Source: Mycobacterium sp. (GTDB lineage Bacteria > Actinomycetota > Actinomycetes > Mycobacteriales > Mycobacteriaceae). Taken from it: a stretch of DNA of 64,000 nucleotides. The translations under genes were made by a program, and so were the position numbers. The notes under the pieces were generated by a model, which saw only the letters and a program-made list of their open reading frames with translations, made no database searches and was not told where the DNA came from. The stretch is from contig JAKFVT010000056.1 of assembly GCA_021732005.1 (NCBI GenBank), positions 1 through 64,000 on the forward strand. Direction: 5' to 3'. Below, one piece after another: positions 7,960 through 17,674 of this stretch (position 1 is its first letter; each line of letters begins with the position of its first letter).

Positions 7960-9693
7960 ATGACCGACACCGGCCGCCTGTTGTTCAACCCGAACACCTA
8001 CGACCCGCAACAGTTCGATCCCGAGACGCGGCGCCAACTCACCGCGTTGATCGGGTGGTTCGAGGAGCGCGGCAAGACGCGCCTGCTCCAAGACGACCAC
8101 GACGCGGTATGGGTGTCGGACTTCCTGGACTTCGTCGGTCAGGAGCGCATCTTCGCCACGTTCCTGACCCCGTCCGAATTCGGCCTGGGGGATGACAACA
8201 AGCGTTGGGACACCTCCCGCAACGCCGCGCTCAGCGAAATCCTCGGTTTCTACGGCCTGGCGTACTGGTACGCCGAGCAGGTCACCATCCTCGGATTGGG
8301 CCCAATCTGGCAGAGCGACAACATCAAAGCGAAGGAACGGGCCGCCGCACAGCTCGATGCCGGCGGGGTGATGGCGTTCGCGTTGTCCGAACGCGAGCAC
8401 GGCGCCGACATCTACGACACCGACCTGATTCTCACGCCGGCCGACGACGAAGGCCTGGCCTTCCGTGCCAGCGGCGAGAAGTACTACATCGGCAACGGCA
8501 ACGTGGCCGGCATGGTGTCGGTGTTCTCCCGCCGGGCTGACGTCGAAGGTCCGGACGGCTACGTGTGGTTCGTCGCGGACAGCGCACACTCGGCCTACGA
8601 ACTGATCGGCAACGTGGTGCGCGGGCAGATGTACGTCAGCACGTTCGCGCTGCACGACTATCCGGTGCGTGAGGAAGACATCTTGTGCGTTGGGCCCGAA
8701 GCGTTTTCGGTGGCTCTCAACACCGTGAACGTCGGAAAGTTCAATCTGTGCACCGCGTCGATCGGAATGTGTGAGCACGCGTTCTACGAGGCGATCACCC
8801 ACGCCAACAATCGAATCCTGTACGGCAACCCGGTCACCGACTTCCCGCACGTGCAGGCCGGGCTGGTCGAAGCATATGCCCGGCTGGCCGCGATGAAGCT
8901 GTTCAGTGACCGCGCAATCGACTACTTCCGCAGTGCCAGTCTCGAGGACCGTCGCTATCTGCTGTTCAACCCGGCGACAAAGGCGAAGGTGACATCCGAG
9001 GGCGAGAAGGTGGTGGTCCAGCTGTGGGACATCATGGCCGCCAAGGGTTTCGAACGTGACACGTACTTCACCCAGGTCACCCGCCTGATCGGTGCACTGC
9101 CGCGGCTGGAGGGAACGGTGCACGTCAACGTCGCCCAGATCCTCAAATTCATGCCCAACTATCTGCTCAACCCGGCGGACTATCCCGAGATCGGCACCCG
9201 CAACGACGCGTGCGACGACACGTTCTTCTGGGCGCAGGGCCCGGCGCGCGGCGCTTCAAAGGTGCAGTTCGCCGACTGGGTGCCGGTGTTCGAAAGTGCC
9301 TCCGCCATACCGAACGTCGCCCGCTTCCTCGAGCAGGCGCGGGCGCTGCAGCAGCTGCTGCTCACCGCCGCCCCCGACGCCGAGCAACAGAAGGACCTCG
9401 ACTTCATGCTCGTCATCGGTCACCTGTTCACCCTGGTGGTGTACGGGCAGCTGATTCTGGAGCAGGCACAGCTGCGCGGAATCGATCCGGATCTGGTGGA
9501 CCAGATCTTCGACGTGCAGGTGCGGGACTTCTCCGCCTACGCCGTGGCGCTGCACGGTAAGGCGAATTCAACTCCGGCGCAACAGGAGTGGGCCCTGGGT
9601 GCGGTGCGCAAGCCCGTCACTGACACTGACCGCTTCGGCCGGGTGTGGGGGCAGGTCAAGGCGTACGACGGCGCATATGCGATGCGGCCCTGA
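7960..9693 (+). CDS. acyl-CoA dehydrogenase/oxidase-family flavoprotein (FadE-like)
   Basis: 577 residues, longer than the ~390 of typical FadE enzymes. ATG follows GAAAG. FALSEREHGADIYDTDL matches the family's flavin-contact region; EKYYIGNGNVAG follows in the beta domain. LEGT with E384 corresponds to the catalytic Glu of the YEGT motif. The C-terminal ~150 residues form an extra helical part, as in large FadE or acyl-CoA oxidase members. Predicted to dehydrogenate a fatty acyl-CoA; chain length or steroid preference cannot be told. It is monocistronic: a minus-strand SDR ends 4 bases after it. Confidence 0.82.
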   Translation: MTDTGRLLFNPNTYDPQQFDPETRRQLTALIGWFEERGKTRLLQDDHDAVWVSDFLDFVGQERIFATFLTPSEFGLGDDNKRWDTSRNAALSEILGFYGLAYWYAEQVTILGLGPIWQSDNIKAKERAAAQLDAGGVMAFALSEREHGADIYDTDLILTPADDEGLAFRASGEKYYIGNGNVAGMVSVFSRRADVEGPDGYVWFVADSAHSAYELIGNVVRGQMYVSTFALHDYPVREEDILCVGPEAFSVALNTVNVGKFNLCTASIGMCEHAFYEAITHANNRILYGNPVTDFPHVQAGLVEAYARLAAMKLFSDRAIDYFRSASLEDRRYLLFNPATKAKVTSEGEKVVVQLWDIMAAKGFERDTYFTQVTRLIGALPRLEGTVHVNVAQILKFMPNYLLNPADYPEIGTRNDACDDTFFWAQGPARGASKVQFADWVPVFESASAIPNVARFLEQARALQQLLLTAAPDAEQQKDLDFMLVIGHLFTLVVYGQLILEQAQLRGIDPDLVDQIFDVQVRDFSAYAVALHGKANSTPAQQEWALGAVRKPVTDTDRFGRVWGQVKAYDGAYAMRP

Positions 9694-9696
9694 GCA

Positions 9697-10548
9697 TCAA
9701 TACTTTTTGAACCGTTTGAACCGCCACAGATAGCGACCCAGTCGCCAGGCCGCCAGCGAATCCGGCCAGTCGTCGGCGCGGAAATATGCGTCCGACCCGC
9801 CGTCGACGAAAACGATGCTGCCACAGAGGAAGTCGGCGGAGTCGGACAGCATGAACACCACCCAGTCGGCTAAGTGTCCTGGGTCGCCGAATCCGCCGAT
9901 CGGCACCGGGAACGAATGGATGGTCTTGGCCTCTGCCGGGGTGGACAGCTGCTTCTCCAGCAGCGGCGTCAGGATCGCGCCGGGCGCGATGGCGTTGAGG
10001 CGGATTCCGGCACCCGCCCAGTCGCGCGTCACCGCGTTGCGGCGCACCCAACGGCTCACCGCCACCTTCGACGCGCCGTAGGCCATCGAGGGTGCGGCCC
10101 GGCCGAGGAGCTTCAGCGTCCGTACCGCCTTCTCACCGTCACCGGCCAGCAGGGCGCGGATGGCGCGGCCGGGGATTGCCGGGATGGTCGTGGTCGAATT
10201 GCTGGAGAAGACGACCACTTTGGCGCGCTCGGCCGACGCGAGGGCGGGCCGCCACGCTTGCAGTAGTTCCACCACACCGAAGTAGTTCACCTGGGTGATC
10301 AGCTGCGGGCGATCCGGCCCGGGGGTAGGACCCAGGCCGGCGGCCAGCACTGCACCGTCCAGCGTCCCACCGCAGGCGCTGAGCACGGCATCGGCGGCCG
10401 CGCGACGACCCGCCGGCGTCGACAAGTCGGCCACCACGTCCGCCTGCTGGACATCGACCGCGATCACGTTGTGGCCGTTGGCCCGCAGCCGGTCAGCGAC
10501 CGCCCGACCCATGCCCGAAGCGGAGCCGGTGACGACATAGGTACCCAT
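9697..10548 (-). CDS. short-chain dehydrogenase/reductase
   Basis: 283 residues. NAD(P)-binding TGSASGMG at 7-14 and active site Y157-x3-K161 (YGASK). Asp at the end of beta-2 (VIAVDVQQADVV) favours NAD(H). The C-terminal ...PGAILTPLL and DPGHLADWVVFMLSDSADFLCGS are typical SDR substrate-loop and C-terminal parts. The layout resembles the coniferyl-alcohol dehydrogenase-like SDR group, but the substrate is unknown. Convergent with the acyl-CoA dehydrogenase gene. Confidence 0.85.
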   Translation of the reverse strand: MGTYVVTGSASGMGRAVADRLRANGHNVIAVDVQQADVVADLSTPAGRRAAADAVLSACGGTLDGAVLAAGLGPTPGPDRPQLITQVNYFGVVELLQAWRPALASAERAKVVVFSSNSTTTIPAIPGRAIRALLAGDGEKAVRTLKLLGRAAPSMAYGASKVAVSRWVRRNAVTRDWAGAGIRLNAIAPGAILTPLLEKQLSTPAEAKTIHSFPVPIGGFGDPGHLADWVVFMLSDSADFLCGSIVFVDGGSDAYFRADDWPDSLAAWRLGRYLWRFKRFKKY

Positions 10549-10580
10549 CCGAGTGAGTATGGCCTACCGGCCCAGCGTGG

Positions 10581-12233
10581 TCAGGCCACCAACACCGAGG
10601 GTTCGTTCTGTGTCGCAACCGTCGGCGGATCCTGCGGGTAGCCCTTCGCGAAGATGTCCATCCCCGTCATCCAGGCCACCAGTTCCGCGAGCGCGCTGGT
10701 GGCCTGAACCGACAGATTCCCGAGAACCTGAACCACCACCTGTGACACCGCGGCGAGCTGGCTGATCAGGAAGACGTTCTGATCGACGATGCCCTGAAGG
10801 GTGTCATTGAGGCTGGTGATGCCGCCGTCGAGGAAATACGGGATGCTGGCGAAGATCGTTCGCACGCTCAGCGCGACATTGGTTTGGATGTCCGGCCAGC
10901 CGTTGCGCGCGATCGCGTCTTTGAGCGCCTGCTGCAGGTCGTTGGGGGTGACCGAGCTGGAGTCCAGCGTCGTCAACGACACCCCGTTGGATCCCGGCGG
11001 CGGGGGAGCGCCGAACAGGTCCAGGACGGTGGGTGTGACGTCGACGATCGAGTACGCCAGGTTCATCTGGCCGCCGCCGAAGCCGGCGCCGTTGGCGATC
11101 ACCCACGTCGAGGTCTCGTCGGGGGACTGGAATCCGTGACCGAAGCCCAGTTGCGGCTGATGGCCGTGATCGGTGACGACGATGACGGTCCAGTTCTCGC
11201 CGGAGTTGTTGACTGCTTCCATGATCGCGCCGAGGTTCTCGTCGGTGCGATGGATGGCATCAGCGTATTGCTGTGAGCCGCCGCCGAATTGGTGCCCGGC
11301 CTCGTCGACCTGCACCAGGTAGGAGAACAGGAAGTTCGGGGGCTCGCCGCTCTGAATCGCCGCGACGGTCTGAGCGGTCACCTCGGCGTCGGTCAGTGAC
11401 CAGTTGGAGTCACCCGGGAACTGCGGGACCAATACGGGCGTGTCGACGGGGTAGAGGCCGGCCTTGGCGATGTCGGTGATGACGTTCCAGTCCGCGATCG
11501 CCATGGTGTCGATGTCGGAGTTGTAGGCCTCGAGTTGATTGAACACGGTCGGCCACTTCATATACGTGTCGGCGGTGAAGATGTTGTTGATGACGCCGGT
11601 CTGGTTGTCCCACGCCCCGGTCAGAATCGCGGTCCACGACGGGTTCGAGATCGTGGTGTGGCCGACGATCGACGCGATGCCAGTGGTGCTGGCGTTCATC
11701 AGGCTGACGAAGTTCACGTTCACGGCGGGCTGGGCGAGGACCCGCCGCATGTTCGTGCCGTCGACGCCGATCACCAGCACATGAACGTCGGTCGGGTCGG
11801 CGACGTTGTTGCTGACGACGACGGCCGACGCACTGATGTTGCGGTCCCGGTAGGAGTAGGCGGTGCTCTTGGCTCCGACGGGTGCGGCCGGCAACGGCGG
11901 CAGGGGCAGCGCCGGAAGTTTCGGAAGTGGCAGCGCAGCTGCAACTTTCAGCGGTGCGATGGTCGCGGCCGTCCGCTTCGCGCTGGGGGCGGCGACCGAT
12001 GCTGCCGGTGCCTGCGTCCGCCGCGGACCGTTGACCGCGCTGCTCTTCGTCGCCGGCTTGCGGGAGCGGGCCGTCGACGCCGACGACGTCGACGGAGAGG
12101 TCCCGCGCGATGCGCTCTGCGAATCGGGTGACCCGGTATCGGCGGTCGCCACCGCGGTCGCGACCGCCGAGCCGGCCCCGGCGACCACCCCGGCGACCGC
12201 AACTCCCAGACACACCTGCTTGATCGTTGTCAC
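10581..12233 (-). CDS. secreted alkaline-phosphatase-superfamily phosphodiesterase
   Basis: 550 residues from GTG at 12233 (GGGGAT about 9 bases upstream); a GTG at 12260 is a less likely start. N-terminal signal segment (IKQVCLGVAVAGVVAGAG), an Ala/Ser/Pro-rich linker to ~140, then a type I phosphodiesterase/nucleotide pyrophosphatase domain: metal Asp in VLVIGVDGTN, nucleophile region NPSWTAILTG, metal ligands in DEAGHQ and TDHGHQPQLGFGHG. Predicted to hydrolyse a phosphodiester or phosphomonoester outside the membrane. The C-terminal ~120 residues are a helical tail of unknown role. Divergent from the LLM gene at 12343. Confidence 0.8.
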   Translation of the reverse strand: MTTIKQVCLGVAVAGVVAGAGSAVATAVATADTGSPDSQSASRGTSPSTSSASTARSRKPATKSSAVNGPRRTQAPAASVAAPSAKRTAATIAPLKVAAALPLPKLPALPLPPLPAAPVGAKSTAYSYRDRNISASAVVVSNNVADPTDVHVLVIGVDGTNMRRVLAQPAVNVNFVSLMNASTTGIASIVGHTTISNPSWTAILTGAWDNQTGVINNIFTADTYMKWPTVFNQLEAYNSDIDTMAIADWNVITDIAKAGLYPVDTPVLVPQFPGDSNWSLTDAEVTAQTVAAIQSGEPPNFLFSYLVQVDEAGHQFGGGSQQYADAIHRTDENLGAIMEAVNNSGENWTVIVVTDHGHQPQLGFGHGFQSPDETSTWVIANGAGFGGGQMNLAYSIVDVTPTVLDLFGAPPPPGSNGVSLTTLDSSSVTPNDLQQALKDAIARNGWPDIQTNVALSVRTIFASIPYFLDGGITSLNDTLQGIVDQNVFLISQLAAVSQVVVQVLGNLSVQATSALAELVAWMTGMDIFAKGYPQDPPTVATQNEPSVLVA

Positions 12234-12342
12234 AGCTGAAATCCCCGATCCGTTGCTCACAGTTATTGCACAGCTGTCGCACAGATTAGATCTGCGACGC
12301 AACCGCGCATGGCGTTTCGGCGACGCCGTTACGATCTGTCCG

Positions 12343-13386
12343 GTGGACGTCGACGTCATGACCACTGCGCTGCCGCTGGGAGAAATCGGCAGCCTCGCCC
12401 AGCGCACCCAGGCCGCCGGCTTCTCCGGCATGCTCTTCACCGAGACCGGCCGGACCCCGTACCTCAACGCCGCGGTGGCGTCGCAAGCCGCGCCGGGTCT
12501 CCAGTTCTCGACCGGTGTCGCGGTGGCGTTTCCGCGCAGCCCGTTCATCACGGCAGCGACCGCGTGGGAACTGCAGGAGGGCACCGGCGGACGCTTCCGG
12601 CTGGGGCTGGGCACCCAGGTGCGCACCCACGTCGTGCGGCGGTACGGCACCCAGTTCGAACGTCCCGGGCCGCGGCTGCGCGACTACGTGCTGGCCGTCA
12701 AGGCCTGCTTCGCCGCCTTCCGCACCGGCACCCTCGATCACCACGGCGAGTTCTACGACCTGGACTTCATCACCCCGCAGTGGAGTGCCGGACCCATCGA
12801 CGAGCCGGACCCGAAGGTCGACATCGCGGCGGTGAACCCCTGGATGCTTCGGATGGCAGGCGAGGTGGCCGACGGTGTGCACGTCCACCCGATCGGAGAG
12901 CCCGGTTACATCGCCCGCCATGTGGTGCCCAAAGTCGCTGAGGGGGCGGCGAAATCCGGGCGCTCACCGTCCGACATCGCGCTGATCGTGCCGGTGATGA
13001 CCATCGTCGGCGACACCGACGAAGAACGCGCGGCCGAGCGCGAGCGGGTGCGGTTCTCCATGAGCTTCTATGGCAGCACCCCCAACTATGCGTTCATCTG
13101 GGATGAGGCCGGCTTCGACGGCACCACCGCGCGTATCCGCGAGAAGCAGAAGGCCGGTGACATCAGCGGGATGGCCGCGCAGATCACCGACGACCACATC
13201 GCCACGTTCGCCACCGAGTCGACCTGGGACGGGCTGGCCGGTGCGCTGGCCGAGAGATACGGCGACACCGCGACCCGGATCGTGCTCTACAACGCGCTCG
13301 GCGACGGCGAGCGCTTCGAGCGCTACGGCGAGGTGGCGCGACAACTCTCGCAAAGCACCGCGCGCCCAGGGCCTGCGGCGCGGTAA
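12343..13386 (+). CDS. LLM-class F420-dependent oxidoreductase
   Basis: 347 residues from GTG at 12343 (ATG at 12358 is the alternative; MTTALPLGEI). LLM barrel features: GFSGMLFTETGR, LQFSTGVAVAFPRSP, GRFRLGLGTQVRTHVVRRYG and a C-terminal flavin/F420-pocket part. The Glu in TETG and the GTQVRTHV block are like the TIGR03617-type F420 oxidoreductases. Cytosolic; substrate unknown. Divergent from the secreted phosphodiesterase with a 109-bp shared control region. Confidence 0.85.
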   Translation: MDVDVMTTALPLGEIGSLAQRTQAAGFSGMLFTETGRTPYLNAAVASQAAPGLQFSTGVAVAFPRSPFITAATAWELQEGTGGRFRLGLGTQVRTHVVRRYGTQFERPGPRLRDYVLAVKACFAAFRTGTLDHHGEFYDLDFITPQWSAGPIDEPDPKVDIAAVNPWMLRMAGEVADGVHVHPIGEPGYIARHVVPKVAEGAAKSGRSPSDIALIVPVMTIVGDTDEERAAERERVRFSMSFYGSTPNYAFIWDEAGFDGTTARIREKQKAGDISGMAAQITDDHIATFATESTWDGLAGALAERYGDTATRIVLYNALGDGERFERYGEVARQLSQSTARPGPAAR

Positions 13387-13415
13387 CCTGCCGCCATGCC
13401 AGCGCGGATGAGCCC

Positions 13416-14168
13416 GTGAGCACACACCTCGCCGTGATCGCGACGCTCGCGGTCGCGCTGCTGTTCAGTCCGGAAACGCTGGTCCTCGGACTGGTGGTTG
13501 CCAGCGACAAGGTGGTGCCGCGACAGGCCACCCTCGCATTCTCCGCAGGCGCGATCACCGGCATCGCCTTCTCCACCGGCATCGGGGTGGGCATCGCCGC
13601 CCTGACCGGTGCCCCGAACACGTCGGCCGCCGAGCATGCCTCATGGCCCGGCTTCATCGTCCGGATCCTGATCGCGGCCGCGCTTCTGGCGATCGGCATC
13701 CGCCGGGCGATCGGCGCGGTGCGGCACAAACCGATCACCGATGTGTCCAAGCCGCAGCACCAGCCGGGCAAGTTGCGCGCCCGGCTCACCGAACGCTTTC
13801 CCGGACTGAATCCAAAGGCTGATCTGCCTGCCCGCCAACGCATCACCCGTGCTGCGATGGCCGGCTTTGCGGTCTGTGGACTGCACCCCAAGGTGTTCCC
13901 GATTGCGATCGCCGCCGGCCATCAGATCCTGGAGATCGGTAGCCGCCCGGAACGCGCGCTCGGGGCCGTCGTCTTCGCGGTGATCGCACTCATCCCCGCG
14001 CTGGCGCCGACCGTCATCGAGCTGGTACGGCCGGGGGCCGCTGACCGGATCAAGGAAGGCTACGAACGGATCATGAAGGTGCACGGTCGATGGATCGTCG
14101 CCGTGCTGCTGCTCGCTGCGGCCGCATTCGTCGGCTACAACGCATTCGATCACCTGCCGAAGCACTGA
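13416..14168 (+). CDS. GAP-family (Sap-like) integral membrane protein
   Basis: 250 residues, GTG start. Six likely transmembrane helices (about 3-25, 40-62, 76-96, 146-168, 180-202, 228-247) with a charged cytoplasmic loop near 100-145. The opening SPETLVLGLVVASDKVVPRQ and the overall length fit the GAP family (PF11139), which includes mycobacterial Sap, needed for glycopeptidolipid or sulfolipid surface transport. Substrate unknown. Followed 4 bases later by an MFS gene on the same strand, so probably an operon. A second GAP protein lies at 35186-35854. Confidence 0.75.
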   Translation: MSTHLAVIATLAVALLFSPETLVLGLVVASDKVVPRQATLAFSAGAITGIAFSTGIGVGIAALTGAPNTSAAEHASWPGFIVRILIAAALLAIGIRRAIGAVRHKPITDVSKPQHQPGKLRARLTERFPGLNPKADLPARQRITRAAMAGFAVCGLHPKVFPIAIAAGHQILEIGSRPERALGAVVFAVIALIPALAPTVIELVRPGAADRIKEGYERIMKVHGRWIVAVLLLAAAAFVGYNAFDHLPKH

Positions 14169-14172
14169 CGGC

Positions 14173-15393
14173 GTGAATCCCGTTACGGCGGAGGCCAACC
14201 CGGTCCGCTTGGGCGGCCTGCTCAGCGGTGTCCTGCTGACCCAGGTTGCCAACAGTGCGGTCCATCTGGCGCAGCCACTGTTGGTTGCCGACCTGTCCGG
14301 ATCGTTGGGCACCGCCGCGTTCTTCTCCGCGTTCGGCACCGCCCTACACATGGTGGGCACCTACCTCGGCGGCTGGCCGACCGAGCGGTTCGGCGCCCGC
14401 CGAGTGCTGGCGGTGTCGACGCTACTGCGCGGCATCGTGCTGGCCGGCGTCCCGGCGGCGATGGCCCTCGGTCTGTTGAGCCTGACGTGGGCCGTCGTCT
14501 GCTATAGCGCGGAGGCGCTGATTCGGGGGTACGTCGACACGTCGGTGCACACCATCCCACTGGAGCTCGCCGGGCACCAGCCTCGACTCTTGGACAAGAT
14601 CAATTCCCGCTACGAACTGGCTTTCGAACTGGGGGCGGTCGTCGGCCCGCTCATGCTCAGCGGTCTGATGGTCTGGTCGGCACAAATCGTGTCGCACATC
14701 GTGATTCCGGTGGGTTTCGCGCTGTCGGCGGCGTGCTATCTGCTGATCCCCGAACGACCGGCCATCCCGATCGAGGACCGTAACCACACCCACGGCGGGG
14801 CATGGGCAGGGGTGCGGTACATCCTCAAACATCGGTCTCTGCTCATGGTGGTCGTCGGACTGATGTTGTTCCACCTCTACGAGTTACGCAAAGACCTGAG
14901 CGCGTTCTTCGCCAAAGGACTGTTGCACCATCCCGAGATGGTGGGGCATATCGGATCGGCGTTCGCGCTCGGCGGTGTGGCCGGCGCGCTGCTGTATACC
15001 GTCACGCAGCGCCGCGGCTCGGGAATCGGATGGGTGTTCGCCGGAGTGGTCGGAACGGTGCTGCTCGCCGTGGGCTGGATTCCGGTGAACCTGTGGGCCA
15101 TGGTCGTGGCGGTGTTCCTGTTCGGCGTTGCCAACGTCTGCGCGCGACTGGTGCTGACCCGGTGGCGCCAGGAGCTGACCCCGCTGGAACATGCGGGCGG
15201 TGTCACTGCTGCAACGGAATTCGGCCGGACGGCAGCCTCGGTTGGAGTGGACAGTCTGGTCGGTGGGGCGTTCAGCTCGGGCGGGAGCGCCTACGGCTCA
15301 TTCGGCATCGTGGGCGGCGTGCTCGGGGTGTTCGCCGTCGCGCAGGTCGCGGTGGCCCGTTACTTCGTCCGGCGGGGAAACCCGGCCCTCTAG
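14173..15393 (+). CDS. MFS transporter
   Basis: 406 residues, GTG start, about 12 hydrophobic segments. The loop after helix 2 reads GGWPTERFGARR, the typical MFS G-x3-(D/E)RxGxRR motif A. A likely drug or metabolite exporter; the substrate is not deducible. Four bases downstream of the GAP gene. Its stop overlaps by 4 bases the stop of the minus-strand hydrolase at 15390. Confidence 0.85.
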   Translation: MNPVTAEANPVRLGGLLSGVLLTQVANSAVHLAQPLLVADLSGSLGTAAFFSAFGTALHMVGTYLGGWPTERFGARRVLAVSTLLRGIVLAGVPAAMALGLLSLTWAVVCYSAEALIRGYVDTSVHTIPLELAGHQPRLLDKINSRYELAFELGAVVGPLMLSGLMVWSAQIVSHIVIPVGFALSAACYLLIPERPAIPIEDRNHTHGGAWAGVRYILKHRSLLMVVVGLMLFHLYELRKDLSAFFAKGLLHHPEMVGHIGSAFALGGVAGALLYTVTQRRGSGIGWVFAGVVGTVLLAVGWIPVNLWAMVVAVFLFGVANVCARLVLTRWRQELTPLEHAGGVTAATEFGRTAASVGVDSLVGGAFSSGGSAYGSFGIVGGVLGVFAVAQVAVARYFVRRGNPAL

Positions 15394-17516
15394 GCCGCGT
15401 TGACCGTGATGGTCGACGGGTCGACGGTCGGCAGCGACAGTTCCAAGTTCGATACGGTCACCGAGCCCAGCGCCCCGACCGCGCGGTAGGACGCCGACGA
15501 CCCGAACACCTGCAGGGTGACCTTCTGGCCGGGTTTGAGTGTCTGGGCCACCATCTCGAGGTCGACGTCGGCGACGCGCTCGGTTCCGTCCAGCGTCACC
15601 TTGATCGGGGTCACCTGATTGCCCAGAACCTGACCGGTGGAGTTGTCGACGAGCTGGGCGTAGAGGTGATCCCCTGAGCCGGTGCCCGAATAGGTGAAGC
15701 TCAGATGCGGTGCGCCGACGACGTAGGTGGTCGAGGTGACCGCCGGCGTCGTGTAGTTCAGCGCGTCGATGGCCCGTGACGATCCGATCGGCACCACTCC
15801 GAATAACCCACCTGCTCCCAGGAACGGCACCAGCGGCAGCGTCCGGGTCTTGGTGCTGGACACCAGCACCGGATCGCTCGGCGTCAGATCGTAGGAGGCC
15901 GACGAAAGGTGTTGGCCCCGTTGGTCAACCCACTCGAACTGCGGGCCGGTCTGCACCGTCGCGTCTTGTTTGACGTAGTGATCGAGCCACTCGAGCGTGC
16001 GCTGCTGGACCAACACACCGCCGGTGTTGAACAGGTCGTTGGTGCACAGGCCGTGGCCGCCGCAGAACCAGATCACCTTGGTGTCGACGTTGTTGCCGAT
16101 CAGCGCCAGTGCGTTGGCGTTCGCCTCCTGCAAGGTGAACAGGGTGTCGACGGTGCCCTCGATCAACAGTGTGGGGGCGGTGATCTGGCTGAGAAGATCT
16201 GTCGGCAGGCCGGGCCCGCGTTGCTCCAGCAGCGCCACATCGACCGGTGTCAAATGTCCGGTCAGATCGCCGTAGATGGTGGCCGGGATGATCGCCGGAT
16301 TGGTGCGGGCCAGCGTGAGGACCAGCACGGCCGACAGCAGCGTTCCCCAACCACTCTTGAACGACTGGGCCTTGTAGAGCGAACTGGTCAGGCTGTTCCA
16401 GGCGATCGTCGGCACGATCGCGTCGACCCGGTGATCGGTTGCCGCCGTGACCAATTGGATGCCGCCGCCGTAGGACGCGCCGACCATGCCCATCCGTGGA
16501 TCGAGGTCGGACGGCTGGCCGTCGAGCTTGACCTCCGGTTGGGTGGCGACCCAGCTGATGATCGCCGACACGTCGCGGGCCTCGTAGTCCGGCGAGTCGA
16601 TCTGCAGCTGGCCGCCCGAACTGTATTCGCCGCGGGGGTCCCACGTCACGACGTTGTAGCCGGCCTTGCGCAGGGCGAGGATGCTCGGCATGCCCAGGGC
16701 ATTGGTGAGGACGCCGTCGACGACGCTGCCGTCGATGCTCGTCTGGCCGGGCATGCCCAGCCCTGGTCCGTAGAAGATCGTCGGCGCCTGCGTGCCTTCC
16801 TGCAATCCGGACGCCGGCATGAAGTGGACGTAGATCTGGGTGCCGTCGAACGAGACCACCTTGACGTCGCGAGGTTGTGCGGCGTTGGGTGATTCGCCCG
16901 GGTGCACCGGATAGCCGAACAGCGGATGTAGTACGTCGCCGAAGACCGGGATCTGGTGGATGAACGCCACGATCGGGGTGAACAGGACCGGACCCAGGAC
17001 CGGGATGTGTTGCAGGAACGCCAGCGGCGCGGTCTGCGGGATGGCCACCACTCCGGTGGGGATGGCCGGCACGTCGGCGGTGGGCACCGCAGTCGTCGCC
17101 GCGGCCACGGTGCGTTGGGTCTGGGCGGTGGCCTGCGCTTCGCGGCGGGATGCGGCGGCCAGCACCAGGGTCACCGGGGAGTCGACCGGTGCCGTCGGAT
17201 CATCGGTGGCGGTGTGGGTCGCGGTGGCTGTGGCAGTGGCGGTGGCGGTCGCCCGCGGCGTGATCACCGACCGAACGGTCGCCCGTGAGGTGGTCTTGGT
17301 TGCGGCTGTGCCGGACTCGGTGCTGACGGTCCTGGCGCTCTTCGCGATCCCGCTGTGCTGCGCTGAGGACCGCGCTCCTGTCGCGCCGGCCGACGACGAA
17401 TCCGAGGAGCCGGCCGGCGCGGCGGAGGCCTGCCCGGCTCCGGCGGCGATCGCGACGCCGATACCCAGCGCTACCGCAAGCCCACCGATACGACCGACAA
17501 ACGCCCCTGCACCCAT
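15390..17516 (-). CDS. secreted alpha/beta hydrolase (S15/CocE-like)
   Basis: 708 residues. Signal peptide with AASA-AP type cleavage at ~33, Ser/Thr/Ala-rich low-complexity linker to ~150, then a hydrophobic segment IPVLGPVLFTPIVAFIHQIP and a catalytic domain. Nucleophile in GASYGGG, Asp in LLIEGTVDTLF, His in WFCGGHGLC: the order and spacing of an X-Pro dipeptidyl-peptidase/CocE-like alpha/beta hydrolase, with a C-terminal beta-sandwich (SFTYSGTGSGDHLYAQLVD). Exported; substrate unknown. Divergent from the lipoprotein gene at 17675. Confidence 0.8.
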   Translation of the reverse strand: MGAGAFVGRIGGLAVALGIGVAIAAGAGQASAAPAGSSDSSSAGATGARSSAQHSGIAKSARTVSTESGTAATKTTSRATVRSVITPRATATATATATATHTATDDPTAPVDSPVTLVLAAASRREAQATAQTQRTVAAATTAVPTADVPAIPTGVVAIPQTAPLAFLQHIPVLGPVLFTPIVAFIHQIPVFGDVLHPLFGYPVHPGESPNAAQPRDVKVVSFDGTQIYVHFMPASGLQEGTQAPTIFYGPGLGMPGQTSIDGSVVDGVLTNALGMPSILALRKAGYNVVTWDPRGEYSSGGQLQIDSPDYEARDVSAIISWVATQPEVKLDGQPSDLDPRMGMVGASYGGGIQLVTAATDHRVDAIVPTIAWNSLTSSLYKAQSFKSGWGTLLSAVLVLTLARTNPAIIPATIYGDLTGHLTPVDVALLEQRGPGLPTDLLSQITAPTLLIEGTVDTLFTLQEANANALALIGNNVDTKVIWFCGGHGLCTNDLFNTGGVLVQQRTLEWLDHYVKQDATVQTGPQFEWVDQRGQHLSSASYDLTPSDPVLVSSTKTRTLPLVPFLGAGGLFGVVPIGSSRAIDALNYTTPAVTSTTYVVGAPHLSFTYSGTGSGDHLYAQLVDNSTGQVLGNQVTPIKVTLDGTERVADVDLEMVAQTLKPGQKVTLQVFGSSASYRAVGALGSVTVSNLELSLPTVDPSTITVNAA

Positions 17517-17674
17517 TCGTCTATAAGTAGCTTGGCGTGCCAGATGTGTCTGGCGGTTCGCCCAACCTGTGACAAGTCTGACGATCTCGTCAAAAAAATC
17601 GGCATCGGCCGATGCCGGCCGGAACCCGGGGCGCCGCCGCTACGATCGGTTCTCATACGAGACGAGGGAGTCTG

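Noticed and set aside
12964..13425. Minus-strand frame opposite the LLM oxidoreductase
   Set aside because: No motif; the LLM frame has family signatures through its whole length.
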